Assembly: GCA_028288025.1 (NCBI GenBank)
Contig: JAQBOM010000015.1
Span: 1 to 64,000, forward strand
DNA: 64,000 nt
Source of the DNA: Mucilaginibacter sp.
GTDB taxonomy: Bacteria > Bacteroidota > Bacteroidia > Sphingobacteriales > Sphingobacteriaceae
Direction of reading: 5' to 3'
Both the position numbers and the translations under genes were made by a program. The notes under the pieces were generated by a model. It was not told where the DNA came from and made no database searches. It saw only the letters and a program-made list of their open reading frames with translations. This document shows positions 1 to 9,215 of this stretch, in pieces. The stretch's first letter is position 1, and the number at the start of each line of letters is the position of its first letter.

Positions 1-61
1 GTAAAAAATGTATTTTTACTCATGTTGTTTATTTAAGTGTGGTAACTCAAATATCAACATT

Positions 62-93
62 GGGATAGCTATTCGCTATCCCTAATTTTTTTT
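62..93 (+). terminator. Rho-independent terminator of a gene left of the window
   Basis: An 8-bp perfect stem (62-69 with 75-82, 5-nt loop) is followed by a run of T to 93. The T-run lies on the right, so it ends a plus-strand transcript whose gene lies outside the window. Confidence 0.75.
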
Positions 94-113
94 ACCGGAC
101 AACAGTGAATTTA

Positions 114-208
114 TTTCGGCACCTCACAGGACATTCACGCTTGCAGGGTCGCCAATCATGCATAGAGCATACTTTTTCATCCCATATCTTTCGGATGAGG
201 TGCCGAAA
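114..208. repeat. Inverted-repeat intergenic element
   Basis: A 13-bp perfect inverted repeat, TTTCGGCACCTCA (114-126) and TGAGGTGCCGAAA (196-208), encloses about 70 bp with no open reading frame. The right arm is followed by an AATTCGGCATGACG word. It resembles the short non-coding palindromic repeats scattered in Bacteroidota intergenic regions. Whether it is repeated elsewhere cannot be seen here. Confidence 0.5.
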
Positions 209-287
209 CAAAATTCGGCATGACGGACGCTGTAAGTTATCGACTGCAACCTTGCTTCTTACTACTTGATTTCTTGGCTTTTCTTAA

Positions 288-923
288 TCAATTGCCCGAT
301 GCAGTGCTGCTTTTATCCCCGGCTGCTATTTGTTTGATGAGGCTGCCCCAGCTGAAGGGGTTTAGCAGCGGGTTGGTAATGGAATGGGAGTTAAGCACGT
401 TGTTATGAAAATCCTGGAAGCTGTTCATCTCCAGGCCATCCCTTGGCAATGTTCGCTCGAGGGTTTGGATGGATGAGCGGCTTAAGTTCTTTTTGGCTAT
501 TTCCAGGTCGTCATCAGCAATTTTCATCGATAAAAAATCTTTCCTGAATTCTTCGGTAGTGGCCCATGGGAACACGCGGAAAACCGGCAGGTTGATGATC
601 TGCGGCTTAAGTGATACTTGCAGTGTATAGCTTTTTGCCGGCAAGTTTGCCGGGATCACTACCGTTAAAGGGGCGTATCCTATAGATGTAAAACGGATGG
701 TATCCAGCTCGTGTACAACGAATGAAAAATATCCCCTGTAATCCGACAGGTTTACCTGGTTTTGATAAGAGGTATTGGTTATGCTTACATACGGTACGGT
801 AACACGTGCGCTATCGGCATTGTGCACGATGCCTGTAAATTGTACAAGAGGTTTTTCCTGCTTTTGAGAAAATGCCGTTGCAGCTATCGATAAAAATAAT
901 AAAAGGCCAATTAACTTCTTCAT
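288..923 (-). CDS. Carboxypeptidase-regulatory-like domain protein, secreted
   Basis: A 211-residue protein with a clear Sec signal peptide (MKKLIGLLLFLSIAATAFSQ, cleavage near residue 20). Residues about 28-110 fit the CarboxypepD_reg-like fold: a 'GIVHNADSARVTVPYVSI' opening, then a 'YRGYFSF' turn and 'IGYAPL', as in TonB-receptor N-termini, but no plug or barrel follows. The remaining 100 residues match nothing I recognise. In Bacteroidota such free-standing domains are exported and their function is unknown. It starts at an ATG and is a single gene, with the nifU-like gene upstream in the same direction 113 bp away. A similar protein lies at 55022-55723. Confidence 0.8.
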   Translation of the reverse strand: MKKLIGLLLFLSIAATAFSQKQEKPLVQFTGIVHNADSARVTVPYVSITNTSYQNQVNLSDYRGYFSFVVHELDTIRFTSIGYAPLTVVIPANLPAKSYTLQVSLKPQIINLPVFRVFPWATTEEFRKDFLSMKIADDDLEIAKKNLSRSSIQTLERTLPRDGLEMNSFQDFHNNVLNSHSITNPLLNPFSWGSLIKQIAAGDKSSTASGN

Positions 924-1036
924 GCACTAACCGGTTTGCCGTTTTATCTTTTACGGAAGGTTAATAAAACGTGTTCAAACTTTAACAAAAATATCCTTTT
1001 GCTGCCACCCGTGCGGCAATTTAACAAAACTTAACA

Positions 1037-1315
1037 CTATCTGAGGTTTTCGGGAAGCACCGCGTTCGGGTCGTCGATATCTGTAAGGTTTATGGCTTCA
1101 ACGGCTGTAATTTCCGGAACGGCTTTTTTTATCGCTTCCTCGATGCCTGCTTTAAGCGTCATAATACTCATGGGGCATGATCCGCATGCGCCAAGCAACT
1201 TCAGCTTAACAACATTATCAGAAGTTATTTCGTCAACCGAAACGTTCCCGCCATCTGTCAGCAAATACGGACGAATCGTATCCAATGCAGCCTCAACCCG
1301 GTCTAATAAACTCAT
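1037..1315 (-). CDS. NifU C-terminal-domain Fe-S scaffold protein
   Basis: A 92-residue protein that is essentially a free-standing NifU C-terminal domain. The CxxC motif (GACGSCPMS, about residues 43-51) is the known site for transient Fe-S cluster binding and transfer to apoproteins. The start (MSLLDRVEAALDTIRPYL) matches the family. It lies downstream of the mrp-like gene on the same strand, with a 124-bp gap, so the two Fe-S maturation factors are probably linked functionally. Length is normal for the family; the protein is cytoplasmic. Confidence 0.93.
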   Translation of the reverse strand: MSLLDRVEAALDTIRPYLLTDGGNVSVDEITSDNVVKLKLLGACGSCPMSIMTLKAGIEEAIKKAVPEITAVEAINLTDIDDPNAVLPENLR

Positions 1316-1439
1316 TTGTATTAATTTATAAAGAAGTAAAGTTATTAAATATTTATGTCTTTAGTGAATGGTTGATTATGTTGGATTAAGTTAGTACCGC
1401 TTGTACAGATGCTTTTAACCCGATCAACCACTCTCTCAA

Positions 1440-2519
1440 TCAACTACTCACCGCGGCTTCAGCCGCATTTGCATTTGAAATGGCAACCTGCTGCGCCACT
1501 TTGCGGGCCATTTCCATAAACGCGATGGTCATAATGCCTTCGTCGTCTAAAACGATAGGTATGCCGGCGTCGCCCGAGTCGCTTATTCCCTTTACCAGGG
1601 GTATCTCGCCTAAAAATGGCACTTCGAGTTGTTCCGCCAGCTTTTTGCCGCCGCCCTGACCAAAGATGTAATATTTGTTTCCTGGCAATTCGGCCGGGGT
1701 GAAGTACGACATATTTTCAACTATGCCTAGTATAGGCACATTAATGGCATTCATCATAAACATGCCGATCCCCTTTTTTGCATCGGCCAGCGCTACCTTT
1801 TGCGGTGTAGTAACGATCACCGCGCCAGTTACCGGGAAGGTTTGTGTTACGGTGATATGGATATCACCCGTTCCCGGCGGCAAATCAACCACCATATAGT
1901 CAAGCTCGCCCCAGTCGGCATCATTAAACAGTTGTTTAACAGCTGTTGACACCATAGGGCCGCGCCAGGGCACCGGCTGGTTAGGATCAGTAAAAAAACC
2001 TATCGACAATAGTTTTATACCAAATTTTTCGATCGGCTGAATGCGGGTTTTACCGTCCACGTCCCGAGCTTTTGGCCTTTCGCCCTCTAACCCAAACATG
2101 ATGGGTATTGACGGGCCGTAAATGTCGGCGTCGATCAAACCCACCTGCGCACCTGTTTTTGCGAGCGCCAGCGCCAGGTTTACAGCTACTGTTGATTTCC
2201 CCACGCCGCCCTTGCCTGAAGCGACCGCTATAATATTTTTAACCCCCGGCACACCGGTATTTTTTTGGGTGGTCACCTTCGATGTCATATCAATATGAAC
2301 AATAGCTTCCTTGCTAACAAAATGCAGGATGGCGTTGCGACAGGCATTTTCGATCATCGCCTTGAGCGGGCACGCCGGCGTGGTCAATATCACCGAAAAG
2401 CTTACATGCCTGCCGTCGATATGCACATTCTGTATCATGTTCAGGGTAACCAGGTCTTTTTTAAGATCCGGCTCCTCAACATGGCCTAAGGCCTGTAAAA
2501 CTTGTTCTTTGGTGATCAT
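1440..2519 (-). CDS. mrp: Mrp/NBP35-family Fe-S carrier ATPase
   Basis: A 359-residue P-loop ATPase. Residues 1-80 are a MIP18/DUF59 domain containing TTPACPLK. The deviant Walker A SGKGGVGKST is at about 101-110, followed by LIDADIYGPS and VVDLPPGTGD, as in ApbC/Mrp. The family delivers Fe-S clusters to apoproteins in the cytoplasm. The usual C-terminal CxxC of ApbC is missing: after ENMSYFTP comes a cysteine-free AELPGNKYYIFG stretch. I believe this variant is normal in Bacteroidota. The adjacent NifU-like gene supports a role in cluster assembly. Confidence 0.93.
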   Translation of the reverse strand: MITKEQVLQALGHVEEPDLKKDLVTLNMIQNVHIDGRHVSFSVILTTPACPLKAMIENACRNAILHFVSKEAIVHIDMTSKVTTQKNTGVPGVKNIIAVASGKGGVGKSTVAVNLALALAKTGAQVGLIDADIYGPSIPIMFGLEGERPKARDVDGKTRIQPIEKFGIKLLSIGFFTDPNQPVPWRGPMVSTAVKQLFNDADWGELDYMVVDLPPGTGDIHITVTQTFPVTGAVIVTTPQKVALADAKKGIGMFMMNAINVPILGIVENMSYFTPAELPGNKYYIFGQGGGKKLAEQLEVPFLGEIPLVKGISDSGDAGIPIVLDDEGIMTIAFMEMARKVAQQVAISNANAAEAAVSS

Positions 2520-2847
2520 ATGTTGGTTGACTGGATTGATTAAGTGAGTTGTTGATAGGGTTAAGGGCTGGTAAAATTACTGTTCCCAACTTATCCAACT
2601 CAATGAACTGAAAACTAACCCGCACAAAATTACTAAAACAGGCATGAAATAGTGTCATTTGAATGATAAAATGAGGCTGGTTGGAAGGTGCATAGGGAAG
2701 TATGGAGAAGAATCAAAGAAAATCGTTACTGTAAAAGAATTTTTCCGGAAGAAGAAATTGTTAATAATTTGGAAATACTCTGTCATATTTTTGTTACATT
2801 ACAGTCCTGATTAAAAAAGGCCGGGCAATCGGTTTGATGAACTATTG
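2520..2847. other. Intergenic region with TTGATTAAG-type word repeats
   Basis: No gene is visible. The first 60 bp contain short overlapping words (GGTTGACTGGATTGATTAAG and variants) similar to those at 1345-1440 and 57950-58030. TATTTTTG (2786-2793), upstream of the GH79-like gene, fits a -7 element. The nearest TTTG (2768-2771) is only 14 bp away, which is short for a -33 box. Confidence 0.4.
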
Positions 2848-4260
2848 ATGAACAAAAACTGGATCGTTATCTTACTGGTAGCCGGTTTGCTCTCGTGCAA
2901 AAAGGAAAGCCAGGGACCTGTATTACCTGCTGCCAGCGGCTTGCCAGTTATGGTAACAATAGATCAAAACCAACCCGGCAATGTCATCCCGGCAAATTTC
3001 CAGGGTTTAAGTTATGAGACGGGACTATTGATCGAGAGTCCTGAAATTTTGAATGCAAATAATACTGTACTTGTTCAACTGATCAAAAACGTTGGGCCGG
3101 GTGTTTTGCGCATTGGCGGCAACAGCAGCGATAATATTTCGTGGACCGGACGGGAACGCAATCCGGCTAACAGCAAGGATGAATTAACGACCACCGAGAT
3201 TGACCGGCTGTCTGCTTTCTCAAGGATCATAGAGTGGCCTGTGCTTTTTGGACTTAACCTGGGTAACAACAATGCTGCCGCGGCGGCGGATGAAGCCCGG
3301 TATGCCCATAAGAGCCTGCAAGATAACCTATTCGCCTTCGCACTAGGCAACGAGCCGGATGTATATCACGCATACCCGTTTCGCACCCCTGCATATAGTG
3401 TCGATAATTACCAGGGCGAATGGGAGATTTATAAGTCGGCCATCCATTTGGCTGTTCCGCAGGCCACTTTCGCCGGACCGGGCACAGCTTACAATACCGA
3501 TTGGATAAGCGCTTTCGCTAAAAAGCTGAGCAACCATATAAAGTTAATAGATGCACATTATTATGCCGCAGGACCGGCTTCTGATCCGGCGATCAATTAT
3601 CATACTATTCTTAAACCGAGCTGGAAACTTGACAATACGCTCCAGGTGATCCGCAATGAATCGGCGACGTATCATTTGCCCTTTCGCATAACCGAATCAA
3701 ACAGCATTTATGGCGGAGGCAAAGTAGGAACAAGCGATGTTTTTGCATCGGCATTGTGGGCGCTCGACCTGATGTGGGCCATCGCCGGGAGCAATGGGCA
3801 GGGCATTAATTTTCATGGCGGCAATGGAGCGATATATTCGCCCATAGCTATTGAACATGGGGTAATTACCGCCAGGCCGGTTTACTATGCCATGCTGGCG
3901 TTTAATTACGGCAGCACCGGCGGGGCCATGCTTCCTGTAAGAATTGATCAGTCTCAATATAACTGCAGCGCACATGCTTGTGCGAATGCCGACCATACCA
4001 CGTCGATAACCCTGATAAATAAAGACGAATCAGCGAGTTTTGCATTTAATATTCAATTAACCAAAACGGCATCGAATATTAAAATAGTGCGGTTGACCGC
4101 CCCCAATATCACATCAAAAACCGGGACCACTTTTGCGGGCAGGATGGTAAATGCCGATGGCACCTTTAAACCGGGGGGCGGCGACCAATATGCCGTCAAC
4201 AAAAAAAGCTTTGTAATAAACGTGCCCGCCGGCAGTGCAACAGTGGTAACTGTACAATAA
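2848..4260 (+). CDS. GH79-like glycoside hydrolase lipoprotein
   Basis: A 470-residue lipoprotein (lipobox LLVAGLLSC, Cys 17) with a clan GH-A type (beta/alpha)8 fold. LALGNEPDVYH-type context (ALGNEPDVYH) supplies the likely acid/base Glu at about 169, and RITESNSIYGG the likely nucleophile at about 283. LRIGGNSSD near residue 90 is typical of heparanase/beta-glucuronidase relatives (GH79). The last 100 residues form the usual beta-sandwich. The substrate cannot be read from the sequence; glucuronic acid-containing glycans are the family norm. I chose the ATG at 2848 over the TTG one codon upstream. It is monocistronic. Confidence 0.8.
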   Translation: MNKNWIVILLVAGLLSCKKESQGPVLPAASGLPVMVTIDQNQPGNVIPANFQGLSYETGLLIESPEILNANNTVLVQLIKNVGPGVLRIGGNSSDNISWTGRERNPANSKDELTTTEIDRLSAFSRIIEWPVLFGLNLGNNNAAAAADEARYAHKSLQDNLFAFALGNEPDVYHAYPFRTPAYSVDNYQGEWEIYKSAIHLAVPQATFAGPGTAYNTDWISAFAKKLSNHIKLIDAHYYAAGPASDPAINYHTILKPSWKLDNTLQVIRNESATYHLPFRITESNSIYGGGKVGTSDVFASALWALDLMWAIAGSNGQGINFHGGNGAIYSPIAIEHGVITARPVYYAMLAFNYGSTGGAMLPVRIDQSQYNCSAHACANADHTTSITLINKDESASFAFNIQLTKTASNIKIVRLTAPNITSKTGTTFAGRMVNADGTFKPGGGDQYAVNKKSFVINVPAGSATVVTVQ

Positions 4261-4328
4261 TTATAAGTACAGCAAAATCCGCCACACCTGCAGGCACTAC
4301 AGGATAGCTTTTAGCTGAACCTTAAATA

Positions 4329-4505
4329 TTACCACCAGCGACCTCTGTCGAGCCTGGAACCGCCGTTGATCAAATTCAGCAACAACAGTATAACCGCTAT
4401 CACGATAATAATGTGTATGGCATCGCCGCCTACGTGGAAGGCGAAACCGCCCAGTAACCAACTGATCACCAGGATAACTACGATAATATAAAGTAAACTT
4501 CTCAT
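4329..4505 (-). CDS. Small Lmo0937-type membrane protein
   Basis: A 58-residue ORF beginning MRSLLYIIVVILVISWLLGG and ending SRLDRGRWW. It has two hydrophobic segments (about 3-22 and 30-46) separated by FHVGGDAIH, as in the short lmo0937-type membrane proteins that are common in Bacteroidota. It is preferred over a longer overlapping minus-strand frame (4297-4581) because that frame is arginine- and tyrosine-rich with no family features. Function unknown. Confidence 0.75.
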   Translation of the reverse strand: MRSLLYIIVVILVISWLLGGFAFHVGGDAIHIIIVIAVILLLLNLINGGSRLDRGRWW

Positions 4506-4646
4506 AAATATAAGAACCTGCGGCCGGGTAAAATGTTTGATATATTTTTTGTAGGTGCTTAAACGTATTCCGGGTATTCATCTCTCAAAAATTGAACACC
4601 CATGTAAAGCTTCTTTTACGAAGGAAACATTTTGCCCTTCCGGGCG

Positions 4647-4677
4647 TTTGTATCGCATAAGATTTAGTTTAGTTTTG
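4647..4677 (+). promoter_or_regulatory. Bacteroidota sigma-ABfr type promoter of the GT51 gene
   Basis: TTTG (4647-4650), 19 bp, then TAGTTTTG (4670-4677) exactly fits TTTG-N19-TAnnTTTG. It predicts a start near 4683, leaving a leader of about 10 nt before the ATG at 4693. Confidence 0.6.
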
Positions 4678-4692
4678 GATAAATATTTATAG

Positions 4693-6918
4693 ATGTACCG
4701 CCGCCTTAATCCTAAGTATATCCGTATTGCGGGTATTGTTCTTATTTGTTTCGTTATCATCCTGTTAATTGGCGGCTATATTGCATATGGCAAACGGGGC
4801 GCAATGCTGCAAAGCGCCATCAACAAGGCCGAGCTAAAAGCAAAACGCGATTATAACCTTAACCTTAAAATAGGATCGGCACATTTCACAGGGCTCAGCA
4901 CCGTAGCATTCACCGATATTACCGTGGTACCCGAAAACCGCGATAGTTTGCTCACGATCAAAAAGTTTGAGGTAGGCATACGTATCTGGCCGCTCATTTA
5001 CGGCACTGTTAAACTGGCTGATGTAAACCTGCAGGACGCACATCTGAATTTAACGGACATCAACCACGTTAAAAATTTTGATTTCCTGTTTAAAAAGAAA
5101 AAGGACACGACGGAACATGCTAAAGTTGACCTTTCGCAGCTATCCTATAACCTGATCAACGAAGTACTCTATAAAATACCCGACGATCTTACGCTTAAAA
5201 ACTTCGTGGTATCATTTACTAATGATACCAGCAGCTTCAGGTTGCAAACCCTAAAAGCGCTGATCAGGGACGGGCAGCTAACATCAACCATTAACGTAAA
5301 TAACGGCGCGGCCACCTGGCATTTTGAGGGCCGGATGCACCCGTCGGACAAGGATATTGACGTAAGGCTATACGCAGAAGGCAAAAAGGTTGAACTGCCT
5401 TTTATCGAAAAGCGTTATAAATTAAAGGTGAACTTTGACACGATAAGCACCCGGCTGAGCAAGGTTGAGCACAGCGGCGGCGAAACCCGGATATATGGCT
5501 ACTGGGGCGTACGTAACCTGCTGATCAATCACCCCGGGTTGTCCTCAAATAATATTATAGTGCCTGATGCGTCGATCGATGCCAATGTTTTTGTTGGTGA
5601 AAATTATATTTCGGTTGATAGCTCGTCGGTTATACATCTTAAAAAAATAACCGCGCACCCTTACATCAAGTATACGCTTAACCCGGTAAAAATATATGAG
5701 CTTAAAGTAAACACAGGCTGGATGAAAGGACAGGATGTTTTCGATTCGTTCCCAACAGGGATGTTTGAGTCGCTTGAGGGAATGCAGGTTGCTGGTAAAT
5801 TGAATTATAGCCTGAATATTTTTTTAAACTCCGCCCGGCCTGACGATGTGCAGTTTGATTCGCGTTTAGACAAAGACCACTTTCAAATTGTTAAATATGG
5901 AAAAACCAACTTGTCGAGGCTAAACGGCACATTTGTTTATATCCCATATGAAAAAGGCAAACCGATGTCTCCGCGCCTGATTGGCCCGAAGAACCCATAT
6001 TATACCCCGCTTGACCGGATCACTCCCGACCTGCGTAACGCGGTAATGACTGCCGAAGACCCTTCGTTTTATAGCAACCACGGTTTTGTTGAAGAATCCA
6101 TCCGTAAGTCGCTGGCTACCGATTATAAAGACAAAAAGTTTAAACGCGGCGGCAGCACCATCTCCATGCAGCTGGTTAAAAATGCTTTTTTAAGCCGCGA
6201 AAAAACCCTTGCCCGTAAAATTGAAGAGATACTGATCGTATGGCTCATCGAGAATAACCACGTCATGACCAAGAACAGGATGCTTGAAGTATATTTTAAT
6301 ATTATTGAATGGGGGCGTAATGTTTATGGCATCGGTGAGGCCTCGCGATATTATTTCGGGAAGACACCGGCAGAGCTTACACTGGGCGAAAGCATTTACC
6401 TTGCCAGCATTGTCCCTAACCCGAAAGCTGGGTTATATGCTTTTTTACCCGATGGCAGCGTACGCCCGGGTTTGATTGGGTATTTTAATCTTATCGGCAG
6501 GATGATGGCGATGCGCGGGCAGGCTTTACGCGATAGCAGCGGCTACGGTTTTTACAGCGTACGTTTAAGGCCCGGTTTGCGTAAAGAGATAGCCCCGGTT
6601 GATGTGGCGGTTGCCGACAGCCTGATGCAAAATGTTGATGAGGACGCAGTGCCTGTGATTGAACCTGAAAAGAAACCAACCTTTTTTCAACGGCTATTTG
6701 GTAAACGTGATACCATCCCTAAAAGAGCAGAGCCAAAATTGGATCCTAAAGCCAAATTAAAGGCCGATATTGAAAAGATAAGAGAAGAAGAACGAAAGAA
6801 GGAACTTTTAATTGATACTGCCGGTAAAACTAAGAAAGACATACGCCAGGAAAAACGCCGGTTAAAGAACGAAGCAAAAGACAAAGAGAAAGCGTTAAGG
6901 GAAGCCCTTCAGCAATAG
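4693..6918 (+). CDS. AsmA-like/GT51 peptidoglycan transglycosylase fusion
   Basis: A 741-residue membrane protein. One TM helix lies at about 10-30. A large periplasmic region (about 50-430) opens like AsmA/TamB-type repeats (LKIGSAHFTGLSTVAFTDIT, then YGTVKLADVNLQDAHL). A GT51 glycosyltransferase domain follows at about 435-620: AVMTAEDPSFYSNHGF holds the catalytic Glu (about 455), then RGGSTISMQLVKN, RKIEEILI and EVYFNIIEWG. No penicillin-binding transpeptidase domain follows; instead there is an 80-residue Lys/Glu-rich tail. GT51 enzymes polymerise lipid II into glycan strands. Domain order is visible; the AsmA assignment is by pattern only. Confidence 0.82.
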   Translation: MYRRLNPKYIRIAGIVLICFVIILLIGGYIAYGKRGAMLQSAINKAELKAKRDYNLNLKIGSAHFTGLSTVAFTDITVVPENRDSLLTIKKFEVGIRIWPLIYGTVKLADVNLQDAHLNLTDINHVKNFDFLFKKKKDTTEHAKVDLSQLSYNLINEVLYKIPDDLTLKNFVVSFTNDTSSFRLQTLKALIRDGQLTSTINVNNGAATWHFEGRMHPSDKDIDVRLYAEGKKVELPFIEKRYKLKVNFDTISTRLSKVEHSGGETRIYGYWGVRNLLINHPGLSSNNIIVPDASIDANVFVGENYISVDSSSVIHLKKITAHPYIKYTLNPVKIYELKVNTGWMKGQDVFDSFPTGMFESLEGMQVAGKLNYSLNIFLNSARPDDVQFDSRLDKDHFQIVKYGKTNLSRLNGTFVYIPYEKGKPMSPRLIGPKNPYYTPLDRITPDLRNAVMTAEDPSFYSNHGFVEESIRKSLATDYKDKKFKRGGSTISMQLVKNAFLSREKTLARKIEEILIVWLIENNHVMTKNRMLEVYFNIIEWGRNVYGIGEASRYYFGKTPAELTLGESIYLASIVPNPKAGLYAFLPDGSVRPGLIGYFNLIGRMMAMRGQALRDSSGYGFYSVRLRPGLRKEIAPVDVAVADSLMQNVDEDAVPVIEPEKKPTFFQRLFGKRDTIPKRAEPKLDPKAKLKADIEKIREEERKKELLIDTAGKTKKDIRQEKRRLKNEAKDKEKALREALQQ

Positions 6919-6956
6919 TATTACGCAAGGGTGACGCATTTAAATGTTTAAACATG

Positions 6957-6964
6957 TAATTTTG
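6957..6964 (+). promoter_or_regulatory. Possible -7 element of the nitroreductase gene
   Basis: TAATTTTG matches TAnnTTTG 18 bp before the ATG at 6982. It is preceded by the palindromes CATTTAAATG and GTTTAAAC. No well-placed -33 TTTG is seen. Confidence 0.35.
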
Positions 6965-6981
6965 TTGAAACATTTAGAATT

Positions 6982-7611
6982 ATGTCAATCATAGATAAAT
7001 TAAAATGGCGATCTGCTGTTAAAAAATTCGAAACAAGTAAAAAATTAAGCGCCACCCAACTGGATGACCTGCTTTCTGCGATACAATTAGCCCCTTCGTC
7101 GTTAGGGCTTCAAACATATAAAGTTATTGTTGTCGAAGATGCCGCTACCCGCCGGCAGTTACGCGCGGCCGGGTATAACCAACCGCAGATAACGGACGCT
7201 TCCCACCTCATCGTTTTTGCTTCTGAAACAAATATCGATAGCTGGTTTGGCAAGAGCTTCATCGATCTGGTGGCTAAAACCCGCGGCGTTGAACGTGAAA
7301 CCCTCGCAGGATTTGAGCAAATGGTATTGGGTTCAATTAATAGCCAAACTAATGAGCAAAAGATCGCTGCATCGCACAAACAGGCCTATATTGCTTTAGG
7401 AGTGCTGATAACGGCTGCTGCCGAGCTGGGTATTGATGCAGGCCCGATGGAGGGGTTTGACTCAGCTAAGTATGATGAAATATTAGGCTTAAAGGAAAAA
7501 GGTTTGACCACATCCGTTATTGCCGCTGTCGGCTTCCGGGCCGACGATGATGCGTATAGCAAAATGATAAAGGTGCGCAGGCCCAAAAATGAATTGTTTA
7601 TTCACATTTAA
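6982..7611 (+). CDS. NAD(P)H-dependent nitroreductase-family oxidoreductase
   Basis: A 209-residue flavoprotein of the nitroreductase superfamily, NfsB-like branch. Visible features are KWRSAVKKFETSKKLS at the start, LAPSSLGLQTYKVIVVED (FMN contacts, about 36-53), the central AYIALGVLITAAAELGIDAGPMEGFD (FMN-binding loop) and IAAVGFRADDD near the end. Family members reduce nitroaromatics, quinones or related acceptors with NAD(P)H and FMN in the cytoplasm; the physiological substrate is unknown. It starts 63 bp after the GT51 gene with its own probable -7 element, so it is likely transcribed alone. Confidence 0.9.
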   Translation: MSIIDKLKWRSAVKKFETSKKLSATQLDDLLSAIQLAPSSLGLQTYKVIVVEDAATRRQLRAAGYNQPQITDASHLIVFASETNIDSWFGKSFIDLVAKTRGVERETLAGFEQMVLGSINSQTNEQKIAASHKQAYIALGVLITAAAELGIDAGPMEGFDSAKYDEILGLKEKGLTTSVIAAVGFRADDDAYSKMIKVRRPKNELFIHI

Positions 7612-7646
7612 GAGGTAACAACGCAAAATGTTGCATCGTACCGCTT

Positions 7647-8657
7647 TTATCCGCCTGATGACTTCCGTATAAAAAGCCGGGATTTTAAAACATGCACTTT
7701 TTTGTGATTTTGAGGCCCGGTTTTTTCGAGCTCGTCAAATAATAAGCTTGCTGCCTTTATGCCCATTTCGTAAGCCGGCTGGGTGATAGTGGATAGCGCC
7801 GGGCACAACAACGGCGCTATACCGAGGCTGGAGAAGCTAATGACCTTCAAATCTGCCGGGATGTCGATATTCAGGTCGTTGCAAACGTAATACGTTGCGA
7901 AAGCAAGCCGCTCAACCGAGCTAAATATCCCATCGGGTTTTATCTCTTCAAGCACCTTTTTCAGGATGATGTAGTTTTCCTTTTCATCGTTACTGCAATC
8001 AATAACCAAATCGTCATCAAACGCCACATTGTGTTTTTGCAGGGCATCGATATATCCCTGCATCCGCACCTTTCCTATCGAAATGCTTTTATTTACTACC
8101 AGGTAAGCTATTTTACGGCAGCCGGTCTCCAATAAATGCTCGGTAGCGGCAAAGCTACTATCATAGTCGTTCGTGGTAACTTTGGCGGCTTCGATATCTT
8201 CATATACCCGGTCAAAAAAAACTACCGGGACGTTTTTTTGTTCCAGTTTTTTTAAATAATTGTGATCATTCGCCTCGCCCGATACCGACATGATAATGCC
8301 GTCAACTTTGCCGTTGTTCAAATAATTTACAAACGATACCTCTTTTTCAAACACATCGTCGGTGCGGTACAGCAAAATATAGAAACCTTTTTTACGGGCT
8401 ATTTCTTCAATCCCGTTTATGGCCTGGGCAAAAAAATCATTGGCAATTTCCGGAACAATTACAGCAAGGGTTTTGCTTTTTTTGTCGCGCAAATTGCTGG
8501 CATAATGGTTTGGTAAATAATTATGTTCCCTTGCAAATGCTAAAATTTTCTCTTTAGTGTCCTTATTAATATCGGGGCTGCCGTTAAATGCCCTTGAAAT
8601 GGTGGAAGTAGAAATTTTTAATTCCTTTGCCAGTTTCTTGATATTAATAGTATCCAT
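7647..8657 (-). CDS. LacI-family transcriptional regulator
   Basis: A 336-residue repressor-type regulator. The N-terminal helix-turn-helix (INIKKLAKELKISTSTISRA) and hinge helix (HNYLPNHYASNLR) are followed by a periplasmic-binding-protein-like sensor domain from about residue 60 (TLAVIVPEIANDFFAQAI). These are the hallmarks of LacI/GalR proteins that respond to sugars. It lies between a nitroreductase and a response regulator transcribed away from it, not beside a sugar operon; the pullulanase gene is 0.6 kb away on the same strand. Its operator and effector cannot be named. Confidence 0.93.
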   Translation of the reverse strand: MDTINIKKLAKELKISTSTISRAFNGSPDINKDTKEKILAFAREHNYLPNHYASNLRDKKSKTLAVIVPEIANDFFAQAINGIEEIARKKGFYILLYRTDDVFEKEVSFVNYLNNGKVDGIIMSVSGEANDHNYLKKLEQKNVPVVFFDRVYEDIEAAKVTTNDYDSSFAATEHLLETGCRKIAYLVVNKSISIGKVRMQGYIDALQKHNVAFDDDLVIDCSNDEKENYIILKKVLEEIKPDGIFSSVERLAFATYYVCNDLNIDIPADLKVISFSSLGIAPLLCPALSTITQPAYEMGIKAASLLFDELEKTGPQNHKKVHVLKSRLFIRKSSGG

Positions 8658-8849
8658 CTGTTGGGTTAATCGGTTATTATACAGCGTAAATGTAACAAAA
8701 GCAGGTAATCGGGCTCAAAAATCTATTTTTAATAGTATGTAAATATAATTCATATCGTATAAAATAAGTTATAATATGGGCTTATAATTTTTCGCTTTCA
8801 TAAGTGGCATGTGCTTTGTATAGTTTTACTATATTATAAGAGTGCGATA

Positions 8850-9215
8850 ATGTCGAAGAAAATATTAATTGTAGAGGATAATGAGTTAATGATTGATGTG
8901 ATGACCTACATATTAATTAACAGCGGTTATGAAGTAATTTCGTTGCCGAATGGCGACAACGTGTTTAATTATATTAAAGCTAATCATCCTGACCTCATTA
9001 TCCTCGATGCTATTTTACCCGGTATGGATGGCAGAGAAATTTGCCAGCTATTAAAAATGAACAAGGCAACGCGCGATTTGCCCGTTATTATTTGTTCGGG
9101 CGATGATACTATTGGCGAATCATTAAAGCAAACGGGCGCCCCTAACGATATACTGCACAAGCCGTTTGATATCACCAGCCTGATTGAGATGGTTGATCAT
9201 CAGTTGGCGGCATGA
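8850..9215 (+). CDS. Single-domain response regulator
   Basis: A 121-residue CheY-like receiver domain without an output domain. The acidic pair ED (9-10), phospho-acceptor Asp 53 (LIILDAILPGMDG), Ser 83 (IICSGDD) and Lys 104 (LHKPFD) are all present, so phosphorylation should work. I chose the ATG at 8850: the GTG-started extension to 8811 adds 13 hydrophobic residues not found in receivers. No kinase is adjacent, so it is an orphan regulator. It may act by protein-protein contact. Confidence 0.9.
   Translation: MSKKILIVEDNELMIDVMTYILINSGYEVISLPNGDNVFNYIKANHPDLIILDAILPGMDGREICQLLKMNKATRDLPVIICSGDDTIGESLKQTGAPNDILHKPFDITSLIEMVDHQLAA

Noticed and set aside
4297..4581. 94-codon minus-strand frame overlapping the small membrane protein
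   Set aside because: Arg/Tyr-rich, no family features; the 58-codon frame at 4329-4505 has the membrane pattern.
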